The notes beneath the pieces are model-generated. The model was not told the origin of the DNA. It saw nothing but the letters and a program-made list of their open reading frames with translations, and did not search any database. From Candidatus Melainabacteria bacterium (GTDB taxonomy: Bacteria > Cyanobacteriota > Vampirovibrionia > Obscuribacterales > Obscuribacteraceae): a stretch of 6,942 bases of DNA. The first letter of the stretch is position 1. Each line of letters begins with the position of its first letter. Position numbers and translations under genes: made by a program. Positions 1-6,942 of this stretch are shown here, in pieces. Where the stretch lies: contig JACQVM010000256.1 of the NCBI GenBank assembly GCA_016209785.1, positions 1-6,942 on the forward strand, written 5' to 3'.

Positions 1-34
1 CGTGCGAACCTGAGTGCACATGCATTGACAGAAC

Positions 35-142
35 TCATGTTTCTACAAAATCAATATCTTTGCCGAAGGTTTCTTCCATCAGGGCAATTGAGATGATGGC
101 TACGATAAAGCAGAGTCTCCCAGTGATCATGGCGCTGTTCAT
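35..142 (-). pseudogene. Possible C-terminal remnant of an MFS transporter (35 codons)
   Basis: An ATG-started minus-strand frame of 35 residues ends at a TGA. It contains a hydrophobic stretch (LCFIVAIISIALM, residues about 10-22) followed by EETFGKDIDFVET. A final membrane helix followed by an E-T-x-G-K-x-L-D-F-type tail is, from memory, how many major facilitator superfamily transporters end, so I infer a fragment of such a gene. No other transporter sequence is visible: in this frame a stop codon lies within the antitoxin gene, about 50 nt upstream of the ATG. It could instead be a genuine small membrane protein in the toxin-antitoxin transcript, because its ATG overlaps the stop of a 7-codon GTG frame (139-162) that follows an AAGGAGG motif. 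Confidence is low because the fragment is so short. Confidence 0.35.
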
Positions 143-164
143 AAGAGCAGTGAGGTGGACACCC

Positions 165-515
165 TTATGCCTCCTTTGCTTCTTGATCTAGGCGCTCTAA
201 AATCCATGCTTTTGCTAACGTCGACGGCGGAATATGCTTCTTACTCGCATACCGTGTGAATCGATCAAGTTGATCAACCGACATCGCCAAGTTTAACTGG
301 GTACGCCCACTTTTCCTAATCGCTACTCTTGCCTGGCACTCTGCCGCTAGCTCATCCATCTCTTTCTGCTCGGCACGTGTTAGATCATGCACGTAGCCAG
401 CCGCTTCTAGCTCTTCCAGTGGGTATTCTTCGAAATACGCGGACAGCTCTTCCGCTGATGCTCCAGCATCAGGCGGCGGTGGGATCTGACGGTTTGCGTT
501 CTTTCTGGTAGCCAT
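165..515 (-). CDS. CopG/ribbon-helix-helix antitoxin of a BrnT-type toxin-antitoxin pair
   Basis: A 116-residue protein, probably the antitoxin and DNA-binding autorepressor of the adjacent toxin. The N-terminal half is acidic and helical (EELSAYFEEYPLEELEAAG, residues about 22-40), the likely toxin-embracing part. The C-terminal half fits the ribbon-helix-helix fold: a strand at RTQLNLAMS (71-79), a helix from about 80 to 92, and a second helix ending in LAKAWILERLDQE (100-112). The closing W-I-L-E-R-L pattern is typical of CopG-like antitoxins paired with BrnT toxins. The ATG lies 2 nt after the toxin stop, and AGAGG (525-529) sits 9 nt upstream of it, so the two genes are probably co-transcribed and translationally coupled. 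G+C over 361-480 is 56% by my count, above the roughly 42-48% of sampled gyrB lines. The family is assigned by motif recognition only. Confidence 0.8.
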   Translation of the reverse strand: MATRKNANRQIPPPPDAGASAEELSAYFEEYPLEELEAAGYVHDLTRAEQKEMDELAAECQARVAIRKSGRTQLNLAMSVDQLDRFTRYASKKHIPPSTLAKAWILERLDQEAKEA

Positions 516-517
516 GT

Positions 518-772
518 TTATTTGCCTCTGGATTTGTACTGTCGCTTTTCATAGTCACGTGCTGGCATCCCATGAAACACGAAGTACGACTTGTCCTTTT
601 CTTTTCGGTACCCAAGGTGTAACAGCCGTCCAGCCTCCGTCTCTGCCACTAGCCAGTAAATGCCGCTAATCCGTTTGAGTAGCCGCTTAGGGTCTCGAAA
701 GCATTCCTCGGCTTCCTCTGGCATCACACCATGCCTGTCCAGGTTTTCATAGTGGAAACGCAATTCCATCAT
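518..772 (-). CDS. BrnT-like ribonuclease toxin
   Basis: An 84-residue basic protein with the BrnT layout. An aromatic start (LRFHYENLDRHGV, residues 4-16) leads into the HGVxxEEAxxxFxDP block (14-28). Then come a central strand pair with GRLLHLGYR (48-56) and the terminal ARDYEKRQY segment (71-79), which corresponds to the usual R-x-A-x-x-x-E-R-x-x-Y end. BrnT proteins have a RelE-like fold and cut RNA to stop translation; activity here is inferred. The toxin-first order followed by a CopG-type antitoxin matches brnTA organisation. Two consecutive ATG codons (770-772 and 767-769) could both serve as start. Neither has a Shine-Dalgarno sequence, and a TATAAT box ends 3 nt before the first, so the second ATG may be used on a leaderless transcript. 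The family's typical mid-protein residues are only partly kept, so a divergent BrnT subgroup is likely. Confidence 0.75.
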   Translation of the reverse strand: MMELRFHYENLDRHGVMPEEAEECFRDPKRLLKRISGIYWLVAETEAGRLLHLGYRKEKDKSYFVFHGMPARDYEKRQYKSRGK

Positions 773-775
773 AGC

Positions 776-781
776 ATTATA
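776..781 (-). promoter_or_regulatory. Putative -10 box of the toxin-antitoxin operon
   Basis: The minus strand reads TATAAT, then GCT, then the tandem ATG ATG of the toxin gene. A start of transcription 7 nt downstream of the box would fall on the second ATG, giving a leaderless or nearly leaderless mRNA. No good -35 hexamer is visible at 16-18 nt upstream, so the box could be chance in an A+T-rich stretch. Confidence 0.35.
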
Positions 782-843
782 TAGCAGAATATAGAAAATG
801 ATTCACTGTCTTGCCCAGTTGTTGTCGTCGCAGTCGAGCGAAT

Positions 844-1431
844 TTATAACAAACGTCGTCCTTCAATAAGAACTGGCAAGCCACGAACTAGACAAAAGAA
901 ACAAGCAAAATAAACAGCAAAAGAAGCAATAGGCAGAACAATCGTGTGTTCACAGACTTGAGTGTGGGCAGCAATAATCAAGCAAAAGGCTGCCGCCTTA
1001 GCGATAGCATAAGCAAACCGGCTGAAATTTGAGGCAACAAGAAATTTACCCAATGTGCTTTTCATCATGGTCGACTCACCAAATGCAGTGTAGCCCTGTT
1101 CACTGGATAAAGCTCTTATAGTGTCGACAAATGTACCCCTAACTAAAAACAACAATGGTACCCAGACTGGAGTCCAGCCTAATGCAGAAAAGACAATCCA
1201 GTAAGACATTTCTACTAATCGGTCGCCTGCAATATCCAGCATGCCACCAAATTTAGAGCTTTGCTTGAACTTGCGAGCTAGATATCCATCTAAGGCATCA
1301 CCATAAATTACTAGGATCGTAAGAACAAAAGCAAGCCAGCGTATTGGCTCACCTGGCAGCCAGAGAAGTCCGAGTGTAAATAAAGCAAGCCCTACCCTGC
1401 CTAAAGTCACTAAATTGGCAACATTGACCAC
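844..1431 (-). CDS. CDP-alcohol phosphatidyltransferase family membrane protein (PgsA-like)
   Basis: An integral membrane enzyme expected to transfer a phosphatidyl group from CDP-diacylglycerol to an alcohol acceptor, as in phosphatidylglycerol-phosphate synthesis. The family signature D-x2-D-G-x2-A-R-x8-G-x3-D-x3-D is complete: D45, D48, G49, A52, R53, G62, D66 and D70, counted from the GTG start at 1431. Hydrophobic segments flank it (about 13-25, 32-46, 77-95, 140-155 and 165-180), as expected for this polytopic family. I chose GTG 1431 because family members begin just before an N-x-x-N-L-x-T-x-x-R motif (here NVANLVTLGR) and because it lies 7 nt after the gyrB stop. The upstream ATG at 1509 would overlap gyrB by 71 nt and add an atypical leader. 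At 195 residues the protein is of normal length. The acceptor alcohol cannot be read from the sequence. It is probably co-transcribed with gyrB. Confidence 0.85.
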   Translation of the reverse strand: MVNVANLVTLGRVGLALFTLGLLWLPGEPIRWLAFVLTILVIYGDALDGYLARKFKQSSKFGGMLDIAGDRLVEMSYWIVFSALGWTPVWVPLLFLVRGTFVDTIRALSSEQGYTAFGESTMMKSTLGKFLVASNFSRFAYAIAKAAAFCLIIAAHTQVCEHTIVLPIASFAVYFACFFCLVRGLPVLIEGRRLL

Positions 1432-1438
1432 GAAAGCT

Positions 1439-3502
<2,064 letters not shown>

Positions 3503-3518
3503 TTACCTTTACGGGTAA
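3503..3518. repeat. Inverted repeat TTACC-N6-GGTAA in the gyrB leader
   Basis: Perfect 5-nt arms (3503-3507 and 3514-3518) flank a 6-nt spacer, 28 nt upstream of the gyrB start codon. The position would suit an operator or a small leader hairpin, but arms this short can arise by chance. Confidence 0.3.
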
Positions 3519-3619
3519 CAGAGCAAATTAAAACTTACTACAAAATCAAGACCACTGCTCAATTTTAACACGTAAGACAAATGACAGGAGGTCTTGTGGC
3601 ACATAACAATTAAATAGCC

Positions 3620-3631
3620 CCACTTGAGTGG
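3620..3631. repeat. Palindrome CCACT-TG-AGTGG upstream of ribF
   Basis: A 12-bp perfect dyad with 5-nt arms and a 2-nt centre ends 22 nt before the ribF start. It is placed where a repressor site or 5' leader structure could act on ribF-recF. No known operator consensus is recognised. Confidence 0.3.
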
Positions 3632-3653
3632 ACTGCGTTAAAATGATGGGCTG

Positions 3654-4613
3654 ATGAAGATCTTCACGGAAATTAAACCAGATTTGCTTAACCGGTCGGC
3701 AGTTGCACTGGGATTTTTTGATGGTGTACATCCAGGTCATTGCTCAGTAATAAAAGCTGCTGTAAGCAAGGCTGCCGAGTTAAATATTACTCCGGCACTA
3801 GTGACCTTTAGAGACCATCCACGGATACTAACGCTTGGCAAATCGCCGCAACTGCTGACGGTCATTGAAGATCGTCTCCAGCTTTTTGATGAGCTTGGTG
3901 TGGAGGCTACTCTTGTGCTTACCTTTTCAGAGGAGCTGTGCCGCCTGGGCCCTGCCCAGTATGTGCAAAGTGTCTTGGTGAATTGTCTCCATGCAGTTTT
4001 TGTTTCCATTGGTTACAACCATCGCTTTGGACGTAATCGTGAGGGGGATGCAGCCCTGCTTAGCCGTCTTGGGCAAGAGTTTGGTTTTGAGGTTCAGGTG
4101 CAAGTGCCTGTTGCTATTGATGGAGACGAAGTTTCCAGCTCTCGTGTACGGCAAGCAGTAAGCTCAGCTGACATGGATTTAACATGCAAACTCCTTGGGC
4201 GACCATACTCTGTGACAGGAGTTGTGATGCATGGGCAAGCTCGGGGCCGCTCGATTGGCTTTCCTACAGCTAATCTTAATATCTCTGTGCTTAAACTTTT
4301 GCCTGGGCGAGGGGTATATGCGGGCATCTGTCGGTTACATGATGGGCGGAAACTGCCAGCAGTTATTAATCTTGGCTACCGCCCAACCGTAACCAGTGAC
4401 CAGGAGCTAACTGCTGAAGTACACATCCTAGATTTTAATCAAGATCTTTATGGACAAATTCTGACGCTTGAGTTTTGGCGTTACCTTCGCGCAGAGGCTA
4501 AATTTGACAATCTTGATGCACTTAAAACTCAGATTGAATTAGACTGCCAAGCTGCACGTGGCTTTTTCCTCCACTTCCCTGGTTGCTCGGCAGAGCAAAA
4601 GCTTCCAGTTTAA
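3654..4613 (+). CDS. ribF: Bifunctional riboflavin kinase / FAD synthetase
   Basis: A cytoplasmic enzyme that phosphorylates riboflavin to FMN and adenylylates FMN to FAD. The 319 residues have the normal two-domain length. The N-terminal nucleotidyltransferase half shows ALGFFDGVHPGH (18-29, the HxGH-type nucleotide site), TFRDHP (51-56), GYNHRFGRNREGD (120-132) and SSSRVRQA (161-168). The C-terminal flavokinase half shows GRSIGFPTANL (198-208, with the G-x-P-T-A-N phosphate/Mg motif), GVYAG (220-224), NLGYRPT (239-245) and AEVHILDF (254-261), whose E255 is the probable catalytic base. It ends in the usual LRAEAKFDNLDALKTQIELD block (278-297). The start gives the expected short leader before the first motif, but its Shine-Dalgarno is weak (only a GATGGG stretch upstream). 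It stops 4 nt before recF, so the two are probably one transcript. No FMN riboswitch is recognisable upstream. Confidence 0.95.
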   Translation: MKIFTEIKPDLLNRSAVALGFFDGVHPGHCSVIKAAVSKAAELNITPALVTFRDHPRILTLGKSPQLLTVIEDRLQLFDELGVEATLVLTFSEELCRLGPAQYVQSVLVNCLHAVFVSIGYNHRFGRNREGDAALLSRLGQEFGFEVQVQVPVAIDGDEVSSSRVRQAVSSADMDLTCKLLGRPYSVTGVVMHGQARGRSIGFPTANLNISVLKLLPGRGVYAGICRLHDGRKLPAVINLGYRPTVTSDQELTAEVHILDFNQDLYGQILTLEFWRYLRAEAKFDNLDALKTQIELDCQAARGFFLHFPGCSAEQKLPV

Positions 4614-4617
4614 ATTT

Positions 4618-5880
4618 ATGTGGGTGCAACAAGTTAAACTTACAAACTATCGCAATTACCGTCAGGTAACGGTAAGACTTGACCGGCGTAAGACAATTCT
4701 TATAGGACACAATGCCCAGGGCAAGAGCAATTTTTTAGAGGCAATTGAGCTTGCTTGCCTAGGCAAGTCTGTAAGGTCCAGTCATGATGAACAACTGGTC
4801 TTGTGGGGAGAAGATGCCCTAACAATTGAGGTAGCCTTTCAAAGGCTGGGTACACAGCAAACTATAGTCCTAATGTTTAGTCAGTCGCCAGGCTTGGGCA
4901 AGGCATTACACAAGCAAATTAAAATAAACGATGTATGCCAAGGCTCTACCCGGGCGCTACTGGGGCAGTTAGTTACAGTAAGTTTTAAAAGCCAAGATCT
5001 TAACCTTTTAAGGGCAGGACCAAGTGTAAGGCGGCTCTGGATTGACAGCATTATTCATCGACTAAAACCAGCTTACCAAGGACTGCTGGCTAATTATCAA
5101 AAAGTTGTCCTTCAGCGCAATCGGCTCTTAAAGGAAATGTTTTCTAGGCACAGAGTGTCTGTGTCCGATCAAGAGGAGCTTATGGTCTGGGACAAGCAAT
5201 TGGCACGCTTTGGCTCACAGATAGTCAAACAACGTGTCCTAGGGCTTTTGGAGTTATTGCCAGTTGCTAAGGACAAGCAAAGCCATTTGTCAGCAGGTCA
5301 AGAAAACCTTGCGGTTAGTTATGCCCTTAAGGCACTGGTGAGCGAAGCTGATGATGCTTTAGCTGGCGAGGATCCTGACAGTCCTGGTTTAAGTGAGTGC
5401 ATGCCGCTTGAAATGTTAAGTAAAATGAGTGACTTTGAAATTGCCAGTATCTTGCTGAAAGCCCTTAAGCAAAGACGGTCTGAGGAGATTGGACGTAAGC
5501 AGACCCTTGTTGGACCTCATCGGGACGACGTTATGTTTTGCCTTAATGATGCCAGTGCTCAGGACTTTGCTAGTCAAGGACAGCAACGATCACTGGTTTT
5601 AGCATTGAAGCTTGCAGAACTAGAGGCAATCTCTAAGACTCTTAACGATTCGCCGGTTTTGTTGCTAGATGACGTGCTGGCAGAATTGGATGTCCTGCGT
5701 CAAGGTCTTTTGATGTCTGCTATTACCCACGATATGCAAACAGTTATCACAACTACCCATCTTTCTAAATTTGAACCAGAATGGCTGAATGGGGCTTACC
5801 TCTTGGAGGTATCCCAAGGAGAGATTCAGCCAGCCCAAGGTATGCCTTGCCAGGAATATCAAGGTGTTGAGTGTAGGTAG
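4618..5880 (+). CDS. recF: DNA replication and repair protein RecF
   Basis: An SMC-like ABC ATPase that acts with RecO and RecR to load RecA at single-strand gaps. The 420 residues show the N-terminal VKLTNYRNYRQV (6-17, the usual L-x-N-F-R-N-Y start), Walker A GHNAQGKSN (30-38, K36), GPHRDD (299-304), ABC signature SQGQQRSLVLALKLAEL (319-335) and Walker B VLLLDDVLAELD (347-358), then the TTTHL segment (378-382). I chose ATG 4618 because it places the conserved motif at residue 6; the GTG at 4558 would overlap ribF by 56 nt. There is no Shine-Dalgarno before the ATG, which suggests translational coupling to ribF 4 nt upstream. The protein is longer than the usual 360-380 residues, with an extra loop around 240-275. 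Unlike the common dnaN-recF-gyrB order, the partner upstream is ribF. Confidence 0.95.
   Translation: MWVQQVKLTNYRNYRQVTVRLDRRKTILIGHNAQGKSNFLEAIELACLGKSVRSSHDEQLVLWGEDALTIEVAFQRLGTQQTIVLMFSQSPGLGKALHKQIKINDVCQGSTRALLGQLVTVSFKSQDLNLLRAGPSVRRLWIDSIIHRLKPAYQGLLANYQKVVLQRNRLLKEMFSRHRVSVSDQEELMVWDKQLARFGSQIVKQRVLGLLELLPVAKDKQSHLSAGQENLAVSYALKALVSEADDALAGEDPDSPGLSECMPLEMLSKMSDFEIASILLKALKQRRSEEIGRKQTLVGPHRDDVMFCLNDASAQDFASQGQQRSLVLALKLAELEAISKTLNDSPVLLLDDVLAELDVLRQGLLMSAITHDMQTVITTTHLSKFEPEWLNGAYLLEVSQGEIQPAQGMPCQEYQGVECR
4656..4669. repeat. Second TTACC...GGTAA inverted repeat, inside recF
   Basis: Arms TTACC (4656-4660) and GGTAA (4665-4669) with a 4-nt spacer, starting 38 nt into the recF coding sequence. 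It shares arms with the gyrB leader repeat but not the spacer length. It lies in codons of the conserved N-Y-R-x-V motif, so coincidence is likely. Confidence 0.2.
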
Positions 5881-5991
5881 CAGGCTTGCCGGTTGACCAA
5901 AGTACTGAGGATTATCCCTTTCCCTGCCAGGGTACATAAGGGGTACTCAAGCGGCAGTCTATCAGGGTAGTTATGTGGATAGGGGATAAAG
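5881..5991 (+). other. Intergenic region between recF and the kinase, with an imperfect hairpin
   Basis: The gap carries a two-part stem: TATCCCTT (5913-5920) pairs with AAGGGGTA (5938-5945) through 8 pairs including one G-U, enclosing a small CCCT/AGGG hairpin (5922-5932). CAGGGTA is also repeated directly at 5928-5934 and 5963-5969. No run of T follows the hairpin, so it is not a convincing intrinsic terminator. No promoter with good -35 and -10 boxes was found. Confidence 0.35.
5981..5985 (+). promoter_or_regulatory. Ribosome binding site deciding the kinase start
   Basis: AGGGG lies 6 nt before GTG 5992, and an in-frame TAG sits immediately upstream (5980-5982), so GTG 5992 is the only well-supported start for the kinase frame. 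Confidence 0.75.
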
Positions 5992-6942
5992 GTGGTATCC
6001 GAGGATCTACAGCAGCGAGTTACAAGAAAGGTATGTCTGGCCTGTAATCGTGAGTTTACAGGTTTAGTTAGTGCATGCCCTCATGATGGGACCATGCTGG
6101 TGCCTCTTAACCAGGATCAGCTCATAGGTACCAAGCTTGCTGACCGTTACTTAATTTTGTCAGTTATAGGTCATGGCGGCATGGGTGTTGTCTATAAGGC
6201 AAAGCATGAGCTTATGGACAGGGTTGTTGCCATAAAGATGTTGCAGTCCCAACTTATTTCGGATTCCTTGTCTGTCAAACGCTTTCAGCAAGAAGCTCGA
6301 GCTGCCTCTAAGTTGAAGCATCCTAATGTTATTACACTGTTTGATTTTGGAGTTTCGCCAACAGGGCAGCCATATCTTGTTATGGACTATCTTAAGGGAA
6401 TTAGCTTGTCTGAGGTAATTAAGCGCGATGGACACGTTGGGGTTGACCGTTGCTTGAAGATATTTATGCAGGCTTGCAGTGCTCTTGAACACGCACACGA
6501 GCAAGGAGTAATTCATAGAGATCTCAAGCCTGGCAACATAATGCTTGTAGAGGAGGGTGACGAAAAGGATTTTGTAAAAGTAGTGGACTTTGGTGTGGCT
6601 AAACTACTTTGGGGCTCTGACGAGGAAGGTCAACGACTAACACAGACTGGCGAGGTATGTGGTAGCCCGGTATACATGTCTCCAGAGCAGTGTCAAGGAT
6701 TAAGGCTTGATGCTCGTTCTGACATATATTCAATGGGAGTAGTGCTGTACGAGACACTTACTGGTAAGTTGCCCTTGCTTGGCAAAACCATGGTTGATAC
6801 CATGTCTAGGCACATAAGCGAGATGCCTCCCCCATTTAGCGAGGTAAGACCAGACTTATATATTCCTGAGAGGCTGGAGTCGGTAGTCTTTAAAAGTCTA
6901 CAAAAGGACCCCTCTGATCGGCACCAGACCATGGAGGCTTTC
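5992..6942 (+). CDS. Serine/threonine protein kinase with N-terminal Cys/His knuckle (partial, 3' end outside window)
   Basis: An open frame from GTG 5992 runs off the window after 317 codons. Residues 15-33 hold C-L-A-C and, 11 residues later, C-P-H-D-G, a small zinc-ribbon-like knuckle with three Cys and a His (C15, C18, C29, H31). A Hanks-type PknB-like kinase domain starts near residue 53. It has the P-loop GHGGMGVVYKA (60-70), VAIK (K82), the helix-C Glu in QQEA (E101), the catalytic loop HRDLKPGN (175-182, D177, N182), DFG (199-201), the activation end GSPVYMSPE (224-232) and DIYSMGVVLYE (244-254). All catalytic residues are present, so it should be active. The HRD arginine implies activation-loop phosphorylation. 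Similar proteins often carry C-terminal sensor or repeat domains; here that part is unseen. Substrate and signal are unknown. It lies 111 nt after recF and may have its own promoter. Confidence 0.93.
   Translation, partial: MVSEDLQQRVTRKVCLACNREFTGLVSACPHDGTMLVPLNQDQLIGTKLADRYLILSVIGHGGMGVVYKAKHELMDRVVAIKMLQSQLISDSLSVKRFQQEARAASKLKHPNVITLFDFGVSPTGQPYLVMDYLKGISLSEVIKRDGHVGVDRCLKIFMQACSALEHAHEQGVIHRDLKPGNIMLVEEGDEKDFVKVVDFGVAKLLWGSDEEGQRLTQTGEVCGSPVYMSPEQCQGLRLDARSDIYSMGVVLYETLTGKLPLLGKTMVDTMSRHISEMPPPFSEVRPDLYIPERLESVVFKSLQKDPSDRHQTMEAF

Noticed and set aside
329..511. 60-codon plus-strand frame opposite the antitoxin
   Set aside because: Antisense shadow of a well-supported gene, with no recognisable motif.
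773..843. Terminator after the phosphatidyltransferase gene
   Set aside because: No stem of useful length and no T-run were found on the minus strand in this 71-nt gap.
3546..3740. 64-codon minus-strand frame between gyrB and ribF
   Set aside because: It overlaps the ribF start on the opposite strand, has no recognisable motif and crosses the divergent regulatory region.
4558..4617. GTG start at 4558 for recF
   Set aside because: It adds 20 residues before the conserved RecF N-terminus and overlaps ribF by 56 nt.
5892..5920. TTGACC as a -35 box for a kinase promoter
   Set aside because: The only -10-like hexamer nearby (GATTAT) lies 11 nt away, too close for a normal promoter.
5913..5945. 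Intrinsic terminator after recF
   Set aside because: The stem is interrupted and no T-run follows it.
6160..6516. 118-codon minus-strand frame opposite the kinase
   Set aside because: The plus strand encodes all the kinase motifs here; the antisense frame has low-complexity composition and no family features.

Overview
This is a bacterial window holding core housekeeping genes (gyrB, ribF, recF), a phospholipid-type enzyme, the first 317 codons of a serine/threonine kinase, and at the left end a small toxin-antitoxin module beside what looks like a degraded transporter tail. Base composition is moderate. Ribosome binding sites vary from strong (kinase, gyrB) to absent (recF). The lineage cannot be fixed from the sequence. 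A PknB-type kinase with an N-terminal Cys-x2-Cys knuckle next to recF is reminiscent of non-photosynthetic Cyanobacteriota (Melainabacteria-like groups) and other kinase-rich phyla; this is a low-confidence guess.

Layout. 35-142 (minus): a 35-codon ORF resembling the last membrane helix and tail of an MFS transporter. 165-772 (minus): a BrnT-like toxin followed 2 nt later by a CopG/ribbon-helix-helix antitoxin, with a TATAAT box almost touching the toxin start. 844-3475 (minus): gyrB, followed 7 nt after its stop by a CDP-alcohol phosphatidyltransferase gene, probably co-transcribed. 3476-3653: a 178-bp divergent intergenic region with two short inverted repeats. 4 nt separate ribF from recF (3654-5880, plus), probably one transcript. 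5881-5991: a 111-bp gap with an imperfect hairpin. 5992-6942 (plus): a zinc-knuckle protein kinase that runs off the window.

How the genes fit together. gyrB supplies the ATPase/Toprim subunit of DNA gyrase and recF the RecFOR loader for gap repair. In many bacteria the two sit in a dnaA-dnaN-recF-gyrB block. Here they are neighbours but divergently transcribed, with ribF (FMN/FAD synthesis) ahead of recF and a phospholipid-type gene behind gyrB, so the ancestral block appears rearranged. The toxin-antitoxin pair is the clearest accessory element, and part of it is visibly richer in G+C than the core genes. I see no CRISPR array, tRNA, rRNA, complete insertion sequence or convincing intrinsic terminator. 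I found no system here that I can defend as new; the best leads are the toxin-antitoxin/transporter-tail junction, the insertions in GyrB and RecF, and the kinase.
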